Assembly (NCBI GenBank): GCA_030424705.1
Contig: JAUHWJ010000182.1
Coordinates: 1 to 5,388 of the forward strand
Length of the DNA stretch: 5,388 bases
DNA from: Alphaproteobacteria bacterium
GTDB lineage: Bacteria > Pseudomonadota > Alphaproteobacteria > Rhodobacterales > Rhodobacteraceae
Direction: 5' to 3'
Shown here: positions 1 through 5,388 of the stretch, piece by piece
How the letters are laid out: every line of letters begins with the position of its first letter
Position numbering within the stretch: position 1 is the first letter of the stretch
Notes under the pieces: generated by a model
Databases searched by the model: none
What the model was told of the DNA's origin: nothing
What the model saw: only the letters and a program-made list of their open reading frames with translations
Position numbers and translations under genes: made by a program

Positions 1-134
1 CACGGGTCCATCCCCTTCGTCTTCTGAAGGGCGCCGAAGGAGGCGTGGGCGAGCGCGGAGACGAGGGCGAGGACGGTGGCGACCAGCCCCGCCGTCTCCG
101 TCCCCTCGATGCTCGCGACCCATTCGGTCAGCAT
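1..134 (-). CDS. DMT/EamA-family transporter, N-terminal fragment
   Basis: This is the first 44 codons of a minus-strand gene that leaves the window at the left edge. The translation starts MLTEWVASIEGTETAGLV and is followed by a hydrophobic alanine/leucine/valine helix (about residues 15-33), then FGALQKTKGMDP. The pattern of a first membrane helix followed by FGALQK and a DPW-like turn resembles the small drug/metabolite (EamA-like) transporters found beside ftsY and the septation gene in Rhodobacteraceae; that is recall, not a search result. The substrate cannot be guessed from this fragment. The ATG at 132-134 is supported by a GGGAG ribosome binding site 8 bases upstream. It reads in the same direction as ftsY and the orphan gene but is separated from the orphan gene by about 560 bp, so it probably has its own promoter. 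The call is moderately sure on coding status and less sure on family. Confidence 0.72.
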   Translation of the reverse strand, partial: MLTEWVASIEGTETAGLVATVLALVSALAHASFGALQKTKGMDP

Positions 135-544
135 GGGCCGTTCTCCCGCTCCGGCCGGGATTAGCGGGTTTGCGGGGCGCCGGGAAGCGGGGCGGGGGCA
201 TGGCGGGGGCGCCGGGGGCGCATGGGTGGGGGGCGACCTATCAGCCCCGGTGGGCGGCGCGGCTCACGCTGCCCCGGCGCGCCGGGGATGCGCAGGGCGC
301 GGAGGCGGCGCAGGCGCGGGCGCTCGCATTGACGAGGGACGCGGGTTTTTCTCAAGGGGCGGTGAGCCGCCGGATAGGGCCGCCGCGGGCTTATCATGTC
401 GGAGGGAGTGGGAATCAGCCGCGCCAGACGCTCCGGATTGGGGGGGAAGCCGCGTCTACGATCAAAAAGTCGGCGCGAGGAAGTCAGGCACCTTTGGAAC
501 GATCCTGTGAGCGCCGTAGCCGGGCATTAGACGCGTCAGAAACG
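135..544. other. gene-free stretch with a run of G tracts
   Basis: I find no credible gene here. The open frames on both strands are arginine, glycine, alanine and proline low-complexity translations without a recognisable domain. The plus strand at 174-233 carries eight runs of three to six G in 60 bases, which leaves the strand used as template for the transporter gene strongly G-rich just upstream of that gene. The promoter of the transporter should lie here, but no clear -35/-10 pair is visible. From about 470 rightward the base composition becomes more balanced as the inverted-repeat element at 545-672 is approached. Confidence 0.6.
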
Positions 545-620
545 TGTCAAAACTCGCTCCGGTTTCGCCAAGGGGTTCTGGCCTCTGGATTTTCGGCCAT
601 GATCTGGGGCGTGCGCATGG

Positions 621-644
621 GGCCAAAAACGACCGTTTTTGGCC
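621..644. repeat. 24-bp perfect palindrome
   Basis: GGCCAAAAACG at 621-631 is exactly complementary to CGTTTTTGGCC at 634-644, with AC between the arms. It lies about 50 bp beyond the stop codon of the orphan minus-strand gene. Transcribed from that gene it could fold into a hairpin that contains a U run in one arm, but no U tract follows the stem on that strand, so it is not a standard intrinsic terminator. It may be a 3' end stabilising hairpin, a protein binding site, or the core of the surrounding repeat element. Confidence 0.7.
628..639 (+). repeat. 12-bp direct repeat, left copy
   Basis: AACGACCGTTTT occurs here and again at 1482-1493 in the same orientation. The two copies bracket the whole low-GC orphan gene with its leader. 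This copy lies inside the 621-644 palindrome. It could be a trace of site-specific insertion or of related repeat elements, or chance. Confidence 0.4.
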
Positions 645-695
645 GATATGTTTTGGCAAGGGGTTTTTGACAGAGGCGCTTAGTGATGACGGGGT

Positions 696-1370
696 TCACT
701 GTGTGCAAGGCTCGTCATCGATGACGTAGAACACTTGTCCCCCGTTCAAACCAACGGTTTCGGAGCTATCTAGCCGTTCGCCCGTCTTTAGGTCATATGC
801 AACAAGCGTGAGCCGCACCGGGGCTGTGTAGAGGTTTTCGCCCAGGGACGAGCTATACCGCTGAAACGCGGTATCCGTGTCTGTTGCAAGGACCCGGATT
901 AGGCAACCGCCGTCTTGTGTGGGGCCGTCGTATATTTGAGAAAGCCCCACATTTTCAGGTACATCCTGCACCTTTAAAACCGCTCCATAGTTTGTCGGTC
1001 GATCCTTGAAGGCAAAGATGAGAACCTTCTCCGGTTCAACTTCTTCAGAGATCACTTTGAAACCAGTTACCTCGTCACCCGGCGAGCCATAGGCGTACTC
1101 TAAGCTCGACACGAAGACACCGTTGTCGCCCTTGTTGATAAGAGTAATGTCACTCCTATCATTGAATTTTAGAACCAGAATTTCCTGTTTGGGAAAAAAG
1201 TTTTGCTTAATTATTAGGGAGTTAGAGACGATCAGAGTTATACCGGTAATGATTGCAGTGATGAAGCCAAAGACTTTCGCCAACTCTGATATTCTGGGCG
1301 AAATCAGCCTCTTGGTAGGTTTGGAGGCAGCTTGCTCCTCGACATCTGGGGTTTCATCTTCATCGGTCAC
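696..1370 (-). CDS. orphan membrane-anchored protein of unknown function
   Basis: I do not recognise the family of this 224-residue protein. Residues 1-20 are acidic (DEDETPDVEEQ) and probably cytoplasmic. A basic patch (KPTKRLISPR, 17-26) precedes one hydrophobic helix at about 33-54 (VFGFITAIITGITLIVSNSLII). Residues 60-224 form a soluble, probably beta-rich domain. By the positive-inside rule this domain should lie in the periplasm, and its only cysteines, C156 and C222, could form a disulphide. No signal-peptide cleavage site, lipobox or catalytic motif is visible. The start is GTG at 1368-1370: an in-frame TGA lies at 1377-1379 and no internal ATG exists. An AGGAG lies about 14 bases upstream, farther than usual. 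Base composition is far lower in GC than its neighbours (20/60 in 1141-1200 and 22/60 in 1201-1260), which suggests recent acquisition. It lies 228 bp after ftsY and is unlikely to share its transcript. Confidence 0.78.
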   Translation of the reverse strand: MTDEDETPDVEEQAASKPTKRLISPRISELAKVFGFITAIITGITLIVSNSLIIKQNFFPKQEILVLKFNDRSDITLINKGDNGVFVSSLEYAYGSPGDEVTGFKVISEEVEPEKVLIFAFKDRPTNYGAVLKVQDVPENVGLSQIYDGPTQDGGCLIRVLATDTDTAFQRYSSSLGENLYTAPVRLTLVAYDLKTGERLDSSETVGLNGGQVFYVIDDEPCTQ

Positions 1371-1403
1371 TGGCTTTCACGGAGCTCCTGATCGTCTTGG
1401 GTG

Positions 1404-1409
1404 ATATTA
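1404..1409 (-). promoter_or_regulatory. possible -10 box of the orphan gene
   Basis: On the minus strand this reads TAATAT, close to the sigma-70 consensus -10 hexamer, about 34 bases before the GTG start of the orphan gene. A transcript from here would have a leader of roughly 25-30 bases carrying the AGGAG site. The hexamer about 18 bases upstream (CTGCAA) matches the -35 consensus poorly, so this is only a candidate in an AT-richer stretch. Confidence 0.22.
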
Positions 1410-1481
1410 GGCTAAGTCCATGCGAAGTTGCAGGCAAAGCTGCTAACAGGCCAAAACTCATACGTTTCTGTCACCGGCTAT

Positions 1482-1493
1482 AACGACCGTTTT
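1482..1493 (+). repeat. 12-bp direct repeat, right copy
   Basis: This is the second exact copy of AACGACCGTTTT, about 110 bp before the start of the orphan gene as transcribed. A second short match, CAAAACTC, occurs in the same order to the left of both copies (549-556 and 1452-1459), with different spacing. This hints that the two flanks are diverged copies of one repeat rather than unrelated sequence. Confidence 0.38.
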
Positions 1494-1598
1494 CGCCCTT
1501 GATAGGCGACGCGGGCCTTCCGCTTTCGACAGCTCCCTCCACTGACCCACGCCTCGCCCGCCTGAATGCAGCCAGCCTCCCGCGCGCGTTCGCCCGCC

Positions 1599-2621
1599 CT
1601 ACCCCGCCCCCGTCAGCGCCTTCGCGAAGTCCTCCGGATCGAAGGGCTGGAGGTCGTCGATCTGCTCGCCGACGCCGATGGCGTGGATCGGGAGGCCGAA
1701 GCGGTCCGCCAGCGCGACGAGGACGCCGCCTTTCGCCGTGCCGTCCAGCTTCGTCATCACGAGGCCGGTGAGGCCGGCGACCTTGCGGAAGATGTCGACC
1801 TGGGAGAGCGCGTTCTGGCCGGTGGTGGCGTCGAGGACGAGGAGCGCGTCATGCGGCGCGGTCGGGTCCTTCTTCTTCAGGACGCGGACGATCTTTTCGA
1901 GTTCGGCCATGAGGTCGGCCCGGTTCTGGAGCCGGCCCGCCGTGTCGATCAGGAGGATGTCGGCCCCCTCCGCCTCGGCGCGGGAGAGCGCGTCGAAGGC
2001 GAGGGAGGCCGGATCGGAGCCTTCGGGCGCGGTCATGACGGGGACGCCCGCGCGTTCGCCCCAGACCTGGAGCTGTTCGACCGCGGCGGCGCGGAACGTG
2101 TCCCCCGCCGCGATGACGACCTTCTTGCCGGCGCCGCGAAGCTGGCTCGCGAGCTTGCCGATGGTCGTCGTCTTGCCCGAGCCGTTGACGCCGCAGACGA
2201 GGACGACCTGCGGCCTCAGGCCCTTCAGCCGGAGCGGGCGGGCGACGGGTTCGAGGATGCGGGCGATCTCGGCGGCCAATGCGGCCTTCACCTCCGTCGC
2301 GCCGACGCGGCGGCCGAAGCGGCCCTCGGCCATCGCGGCGGCGACGCGGAGCGAGGTTTCCACCCCCATGTCGGCGCCGATCAGCAGCTCCTCCAGCTCG
2401 GCGAGCATCGCATCGTCCAGCACCCGCGTCGGCTCCGCGCCGCGGCCCGTCACGGCGCCGGCGAGGCGGGCGGCGAGGCCGGGCTTCGCCTGCTCGGGCG
2501 CGGGGGCGGTTTCCGGGGCGGGGGCGGGCGCCGGCGCGGCCTCGACCAGCGCGGCCACGCCCTCGTCGAGTTTCGTGGAGGATCGGGTCAGCCGATCCTT
2601 CAGCTTGCGGAAGAAACTCAT
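1599..2621 (-). CDS. ftsY: signal recognition particle receptor FtsY
   Basis: This 340-residue SRP-type GTPase docks the SRP-ribosome complex at the inner membrane, pairs with Ffh through their GTPase domains and hands nascent membrane proteins to the SecYEG translocon. Residues 1-20 (MSFFRKLKDRLTRSSTKLDE) form a basic amphipathic membrane-targeting helix. Residues 27-47 are an alanine/proline-rich linker in place of the long acidic A domain of E. coli FtsY, as is common in alphaproteobacteria. The helical N domain spans about 48-125 and the G domain about 135-340. Visible GTPase motifs are the P-loop GVNGSGKTT (144-152), DTFRAAA (174-180), DTAGR (226-230) and TKLDGTAKGG (290-299). The protein ends with the typical GVGEQIDDLQPF (316-327) region. 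All key residues are present. The ATG at 2619-2621 is preceded closely by a GAGGG. The gene is divergent from the GntR regulator, with 116 bp between the starts. No clear terminator follows its TAG stop. Confidence 0.97.
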   Translation of the reverse strand: MSFFRKLKDRLTRSSTKLDEGVAALVEAAPAPAPAPETAPAPEQAKPGLAARLAGAVTGRGAEPTRVLDDAMLAELEELLIGADMGVETSLRVAAAMAEGRFGRRVGATEVKAALAAEIARILEPVARPLRLKGLRPQVVLVCGVNGSGKTTTIGKLASQLRGAGKKVVIAAGDTFRAAAVEQLQVWGERAGVPVMTAPEGSDPASLAFDALSRAEAEGADILLIDTAGRLQNRADLMAELEKIVRVLKKKDPTAPHDALLVLDATTGQNALSQVDIFRKVAGLTGLVMTKLDGTAKGGVLVALADRFGLPIHAIGVGEQIDDLQPFDPEDFAKALTGAG

Positions 2622-2677
2622 CGCCCTCGCGTCTCCGGCCTGTCCGTTTCCGGCCCCTGATACCGCCTCGCGCGCGC

Positions 2678-2690
2678 CAAGGCCACCTTG
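2678..2690. promoter_or_regulatory. candidate operator in the ftsY-regulator divergent region
   Basis: CAAGG at 2678-2682 and CCTTG at 2686-2690 form a perfect inverted repeat around CCA, near the middle of the 116-bp divergent region. FCD-type GntR proteins bind short palindromes as dimers and commonly autoregulate, so this is a reasonable operator candidate. The site is short, and palindromes of this size are frequent in high-GC DNA. No clear sigma-70 promoter is visible on either strand. Confidence 0.3.
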
Positions 2691-2737
2691 CGCCCGCGCC
2701 GTCTCCGGGCGAGGCTCGCGCCAAAACGGAGGGGCGC

Positions 2738-3376
2738 ATGACGACGGACGAGGAACCGGGCGAGGACCTTCACGAGCGCATCCTGGCGGCGATCGACCGC
2801 GGCGAGTTCCCGCCGGGCGCGCGGCTGCTGGAGGCCGATCTCGCGACGCGGTTCGGCGTGAGCCGCACGCCGGTGCGGGAGGCGCTGCGGCGGCTCGAAA
2901 GCCAGGGCGTGGTGACGCACGAGGCGCGGAAGGGCGCGGTGGTGGCGACGCTCGACTATGACCAGCTCGGGGAGCTTTACGCCGTGCGCGAGGTGATGGA
3001 GGGGCTCGCCGCGCGGCTCGCGGCGCGGAGCGCCTCGGCGGCGGAGGTGGCGCTCCTCTTCGAGATGATCGAGGCGGACGAGGCGCTGACGGAGCCGAGG
3101 GCGCTCGCGCAGGCCAACAAGCGCTTCCACAGGCAGCTCCAGCGGGCGAGCCACAACCGCTATCTGATCGAGACGCTGGGGCCCGTCCGCCGTTCGCTTT
3201 CCCTCCTCGGGGGCACGACCTTCGCGGCGCCGGGGCGGGCGGAAAGCTCGGCGCGGGAGCATCGCGCCATCGTCGAGGCCGTGGCGGCGCGGGACGAGGC
3301 GGCGGCGGAGGCGGCGGCGCGCGCCCATATCGCGAGCGCCTACGCCGTGAGGCTCCGCTTGGAAGCGGCGCGCTGA
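2738..3376 (+). CDS. GntR-family transcriptional regulator, FCD subfamily
   Basis: This 212-residue regulator is a normal length for the FadR/FCD branch of the GntR family, which bind DNA as dimers and respond to small carboxylic acids or similar metabolites. The winged helix-turn-helix covers about residues 9-72, with the hallmark segment LATRFGVSRTPVREALRRLE (35-54) as recognition region and GVVTHEARKGAVVA as the wing. The helical FCD effector domain covers about 78-208. N127, H131 (NKRFH), H175 (EHRAI) and H197 (RAHIA) match the conserved metal-coordinating set of FCD domains, so a metal-assisted carboxylate ligand is likely. The ATG at 2738 follows a strong GGAGGGG at 2728-2734. The same frame stays open far upstream, but that part is antisense to ftsY and has no domain. 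It is divergent from ftsY and 33 bp ahead of pdxJ, so it is probably co-transcribed with pdxJ. The ligand and targets are unknown. Confidence 0.93.
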   Translation: MTTDEEPGEDLHERILAAIDRGEFPPGARLLEADLATRFGVSRTPVREALRRLESQGVVTHEARKGAVVATLDYDQLGELYAVREVMEGLAARLAARSASAAEVALLFEMIEADEALTEPRALAQANKRFHRQLQRASHNRYLIETLGPVRRSLSLLGGTTFAAPGRAESSAREHRAIVEAVAARDEAAAEAAARAHIASAYAVRLRLEAAR

Positions 3377-3409
3377 CGCTCTATCCTCCGGCGCGGAAGG
3401 AGCCCTCCC

Positions 3410-4189
3410 ATGCTGACCAAACCCCTCGGCCGCCTGCGCCTCGGCGTCAATATCGATCATGTCGCGACGATCCGGAACGCCCGCGGCGGCGCCGCGCCGG
3501 ACCCGGTGCGCGCCGCGAAGGTCGCGGAGGCGGCGGGGGCGGACGGGATCACCGCCCACCTACGGGAGGACCGGCGGCATATCGTCGACGCCGACATCGA
3601 GGCGATCATCGAGGCGATCTCCATCCCGCTGAATTTCGAGATGGCGGCGACGGAGGAGATGCAGAAGATCGCGCTCCGCCACCGGCCGCACGCCGTCTGC
3701 ATCGTGCCGGAGCGGCGGGAGGAGCGGACGACGGAGGGCGGGCTCGAAGTCGCGCGCGAGGAGAACCGGCTGGCGCATTTCATCGCGCCGCTCAGGGAGG
3801 CGGGCTGCCGCGTCTCGATCTTCATCGCGGCGGACCGGCGGCAGATCGAGGCGGCGGCGCGGATCGGCGCGCCGGTGATCGAGCTGCATACCGGCGCCTA
3901 TTGCGATTATCATGCCGAGGGCCGCTTCGAGGAGCGGGACGCGGAGCTGGCGCGGCTCCGGGACATGGCGGCCTTCGGCCATTCGCTCGGCCTCGAGGTC
4001 CATGCCGGGCACGGGCTGACCTACGAGACGGCGGCGGAGGTTTCCGTCTTTCCCGAGGTGATGGAGCTGAACATCGGGCATTTCCTGATCGGCGAGGCGA
4101 TCTTCTCCGGGCTCGACAGCGCGATCCGGCGGATGCGGGACGTGATGGACCGGGCGCGGCGCGAGGCGTTCGGGGCGGGCGCGGCGTGA
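3410..4189 (+). CDS. pdxJ: pyridoxine 5'-phosphate synthase
   Basis: PdxJ condenses 1-deoxy-D-xylulose 5-phosphate with 3-amino-1-hydroxyacetone 1-phosphate to give pyridoxine 5'-phosphate, the ring-closing step of the DXP-dependent vitamin B6 pathway in the cytoplasm. The 259 residues form one TIM barrel of usual length. Conserved blocks are [16 protein letters not shown] (12-27), [14 protein letters not shown] (45-58), LNFEMA (74-79), [14 protein letters not shown] (99-112), IELHTGAY (157-164), HAGHGLTY (198-205) and [10 protein letters not shown] (219-228). By alignment to the E. coli enzyme from memory, H50, E77, E158 and H201 correspond to the catalytic or ligand-binding residues H45, E72, E153 and H193, all present. 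The start ATG has a clear AAGGAG at 3397-3402, 7 bases upstream. In many Rhodobacteraceae pdxJ is followed directly by acpS; here a hairpin-rich gap and an exporter gene intervene. Confidence 0.97.
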   Translation: MLTKPLGRLRLGVNIDHVATIRNARGGAAPDPVRAAKVAEAAGADGITAHLREDRRHIVDADIEAIIEAISIPLNFEMAATEEMQKIALRHRPHAVCIVPERREERTTEGGLEVAREENRLAHFIAPLREAGCRVSIFIAADRRQIEAAARIGAPVIELHTGAYCDYHAEGRFEERDAELARLRDMAAFGHSLGLEVHAGHGLTYETAAEVSVFPEVMELNIGHFLIGEAIFSGLDSAIRRMRDVMDRARREAFGAGAA

Positions 4190-4299
4190 GGGACGTGCTT
4201 TCGTCCGGATCGGCCTCACCATCCGGCGAAGGCGGGCGCAAGCGGACGCCGCGCCGCGACTTCAGGTCGGACCTGGCGAGACGGCGGCCTCTGGCGCCC

Positions 4300-4327
4300 G
4301 GCCGATTTGACCCGCGTCAAATCGGCC
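4300..4327. repeat. 28-bp inverted repeat with 12-bp perfect arms
   Basis: GGCCGATTTGAC at 4300-4311 pairs exactly with GTCAAATCGGCC at 4316-4327 around the loop CCGC. The AT-containing core stands out from the surrounding GC-rich sequence. No T run follows on either strand, so it is more likely a repeat element unit, an mRNA 3' stabiliser or a protein site than a complete terminator. Confidence 0.7.
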
Positions 4328-4451
4328 CGCGGTCGTCGCCCCCCGGCGACCGCGTTTCCGCGCTCGCCGCGACGACCACGGCCCGATTTCGCGCCGTCAG
4401 GAATGCTTGGAGCCCCTCGGCCTCCGCCTGGGCTCCGGCCGACCGGCCGCC

Positions 4452-4478
4452 GCAGGTCTCCACCGGAGACCTGCTTTT
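4452..4478 (+). terminator. intrinsic terminator after pdxJ
   Basis: GCAGGTCTCC (4452-4461) and GGAGACCTGC (4465-4474) form a perfect 10-bp GC-rich stem with a 3-base ACC loop, followed at once by TTTT (4475-4478). This is a good rho-independent terminator for plus-strand transcription coming from the regulator-pdxJ unit. It lies 263 bases after the pdxJ stop and about 50 bases before the exporter ATG. The exporter and acpS therefore probably depend on another promoter or on read-through. Confidence 0.72.
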
Positions 4479-4529
4479 CGAGGCCGGGGCGCGGCGCGCG
4501 CCGGCCGCGCCAAGGAACGCAAAGAGTCC

Positions 4530-5150
4530 ATGACCGACCTTTCCATCCTCCTCGCCCCCGCCATCGCCTTCGCCGTCGCCTGCGGCGCGCCCGGGCCTGC
4601 GACGCTCGGCGTCGCGGCGACGGCCATGGCGCAGGGGGCGGGGGCGGCTTCGCGGTTCTCGCTGGGGCTCGCGCTCGTCCTCGCGCTCTGGGGCGCGCTC
4701 GTCGCCGCGGGGCTCGGGCCGCTACTTCTCGCCAGCGCGGCGGCGCTGACCGTGCTGAAGATCGGCGGCGGGCTCTTTCTCCTCTGGCTCGCCTTCGGCG
4801 CGGCGCGGAGCGCGATGCGGCCGGGCGCGGCGCCTGCGCCCGCCCCGGCGCAGCGACATTTCGCGCGGGGCGCGCTCCTTAACGCGATGAACCCCAAGGC
4901 GATCCTCGCCTGGGCGGCGGTGATCGCGCTCGGGCTCGGGCCGGAGACGACGAAGGCGGAGATCTGGGCGATCTGGGCGGTCTGCGCCGCCATCGGCCTT
5001 TCGATCTATCTCGCCTATTCGCTCGCCTTCGCCATGCCGCCCGCTCGGCGGCTCTACGCCCGCGCGCGGCGGGGGATAGAGGCGGCGACGGCGGCGCTTT
5101 TCAGCCTCGCGGGGCTCAGGCTGCTGACCTGGCGGGCGGAGGCGCCATGA
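4530..5150 (+). CDS. LysE/RhtB-family exporter
   Basis: This 206-residue polytopic inner-membrane protein belongs to the LysE/RhtB superfamily, whose members export amino acids or related metabolites using the proton gradient. Length and layout are typical: hydrophobic segments at about 4-20, 40-63, 66-90, 112-136, 144-168 and 183-200. The N-terminal PGPAT motif (21-25) and the central NAMNPKA motif (118-124) are characteristic of the family. An alanine/proline-rich loop (about 98-108) separates the two halves. The substrate cannot be predicted from the sequence. The start is ATG at 4530, with AAAGAG at 4521-4526 close by and AAGGA at 4512-4516 as a more distant alternative; neither is a strong site. 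Its stop overlaps the acpS start as ATGA, so the two are probably translationally coupled. The spacer before it contains a terminator, so it may be the first gene of its own unit. Confidence 0.9.
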   Translation: MTDLSILLAPAIAFAVACGAPGPATLGVAATAMAQGAGAASRFSLGLALVLALWGALVAAGLGPLLLASAAALTVLKIGGGLFLLWLAFGAARSAMRPGAAPAPAPAQRHFARGALLNAMNPKAILAWAAVIALGLGPETTKAEIWAIWAVCAAIGLSIYLAYSLAFAMPPARRLYARARRGIEAATAALFSLAGLRLLTWRAEAP

Positions 5151-5388
5151 TCGTCGGCATCGGCTCCGACCTCGCGGACATCCGCCGGATCGAGAACACG
5201 CTCAACCGGTTCGGGGAGCGCTTCGTCATGCGCGTCTTCACCGAGATCGAGCGCCAGAAATCGGACCGGCGGAAGGAGCGCGCGGCGAGCTACGCCAAGC
5301 GCTGGGCGGCGAAGGAGGCCTGCTCCAAGGCGCTCGGCACCGGGCTCCGCATGGGCGTCGCCTGGGCGGAGATGGGGGTGGTGAACCT
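5147..5388 (+). CDS. acpS: holo-[acyl-carrier-protein] synthase, N-terminal part
   Basis: AcpS transfers 4'-phosphopantetheine from CoA to the conserved serine of apo-acyl carrier protein, activating it for fatty acid synthesis in the cytoplasm. Only the first 80 complete codons are in the window, and the gene runs off the right edge; family members are usually about 120-140 residues. The start [16 protein letters not shown] contains the conserved D8, and the block [19 protein letters not shown] (49-67) contains the conserved E57 and K61. D8 and E57 correspond to the magnesium-binding Asp and Glu of the family. The ATG at 5147 overlaps the TGA of the exporter gene by ATGA. No separate ribosome binding site of good quality is evident apart from GGAGG at 5137-5141, which fits re-initiation after the exporter. 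Confidence 0.95.
   Translation, partial: MIVGIGSDLADIRRIENTLNRFGERFVMRVFTEIERQKSDRRKERAASYAKRWAAKEACSKALGTGLRMGVAWAEMGVVN

Larger units (their letters stand above)
545..672. repeat. candidate small inverted-repeat (MITE-like) intergenic element
   Basis: The 128-bp stretch is bounded by an exact 8-bp inverted repeat, TGTCAAAA at 545-552 and TTTTGACA at 665-672. Inside it lie a strong palindrome (621-644) and a short direct repeat (CGCCAAGGGGTTCT at 567-580 against GGCAAGGGGTTTTT at 655-668). It lies between the orphan gene and the transporter gene and has no credible coding capacity. This layout resembles the non-coding palindromic repeats scattered in many bacterial genomes. Whether it is dispersed in this genome cannot be seen from one copy, and no flanking target-site duplication is obvious. 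Confidence 0.4.
4190..4529. repeat. gene-free palindrome cluster between pdxJ and the exporter gene
   Basis: No gene is supported in these 340 bases. They hold at least six stem-loops in series: 4200-4230 (10-bp stem with one bulge, just after pdxJ), 4263-4275 (CAGGTC/GACCTG), 4300-4327 (12-bp arms), 4329-4353 (7-bp arms, extendable with a bulge), 4409-4436 (GGAGCCC/GGGCTCC) and 4452-4474 (10-bp arms, followed by T4). Between the last two lies a run of CCGG and GGCC half-palindromes. The density exceeds what transcription termination alone needs and looks like one or more intergenic palindromic repeat elements. Copy number in the genome cannot be judged here. Confidence 0.6.

Noticed and set aside
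76..510. Open plus-strand frame of about 144 codons overlapping the transporter start
   Set aside because: Its translation is glycine/arginine/alanine low complexity with no domain, and it partly opposes the better supported transporter gene.
462..659. Minus-strand frame of 65 codons across the inverted-repeat element
   Set aside because: It spans the palindrome, has no domain or good ribosome binding site and ends within repeat-like sequence. It is best explained as a chance translation of the repeat element.
713..726. 14-bp perfect palindrome CGTCATCGATGACG
   Set aside because: It lies inside the orphan coding region and is explained by consecutive codons for Val-Ile-Asp-Asp, so a regulatory role is not supported.
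544..729. Plus-strand frame of 61 codons across the inverted-repeat element and the end of the orphan gene
   Set aside because: It also reads through the palindrome, opposes the orphan gene and shows no recognisable domain.
1371..1598. Search for an ftsY terminator or a small gene between ftsY and the orphan gene
   Set aside because: No stem followed by a T run and no supported short gene was found. Only the candidate -10 box and the 12-bp repeat copy are worth recording.
1566..2660. Long plus-strand frames opposite ftsY
   Set aside because: Long antisense frames are expected in very high-GC genes. The minus strand encodes an intact FtsY with all GTPase motifs.
2279..2737. Upstream extension of the GntR regulator in the same frame
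   Set aside because: The extra 153 residues are arginine/proline-rich, antisense to ftsY and outside the known domain. The ATG at 2738 has a strong ribosome binding site.
3901..4533. Plus-strand frame overlapping the end of pdxJ and the palindrome cluster
   Set aside because: Half of it is a shadow of pdxJ in another frame, and the rest translates the hairpin repeats without any domain.

Overview
The window looks like a chromosomal segment of a high-GC alphaproteobacterium, most likely a member of the Rhodobacterales/Rhodobacteraceae. The evidence is the extreme GC content of most coding regions (54 of 60 bases in 3481-3540 are G or C), the alphaproteobacterial character of FtsY and PdxJ, and the association of pdxJ with acpS. 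This assignment rests on pattern recognition, not on a database search.

The left half is read on the minus strand. From right to left it holds ftsY (signal recognition particle receptor, 1599-2621), an AT-richer gene of unknown function (696-1370), and the first 44 codons of a DMT/EamA-type transporter gene that runs off the left edge (1-134). From memory, ftsY and this small transporter are close neighbours in many Rhodobacteraceae. If so, the roughly 1.46 kb between them here is inserted or expanded. That gap contains the low-GC orphan gene, a candidate small inverted-repeat element with a near-perfect palindrome (545-672), and a 12-bp direct repeat on each side of the orphan gene.

The right half is read on the plus strand. 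It holds a GntR/FCD transcriptional regulator (2738-3376) divergent from ftsY, pdxJ (vitamin B6 synthesis, 3410-4189), a 340-bp gene-free stretch full of stem-loops that includes a good intrinsic terminator (4452-4478), a LysE/RhtB-family exporter (4530-5150), and the start of acpS (holo-ACP synthase, from 5147). The exporter and acpS overlap by ATGA and are probably translationally coupled. The regulator and pdxJ are 33 bp apart and probably co-transcribed.

Most of the window is housekeeping: membrane protein targeting, PLP synthesis and activation of acyl carrier protein. The accessory signals are the orphan membrane-anchored protein with its flanking repeats, the palindrome cluster before the exporter, and the regulator next to ftsY. 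No RNA gene, CRISPR array, transposase or complete mobile element is visible.
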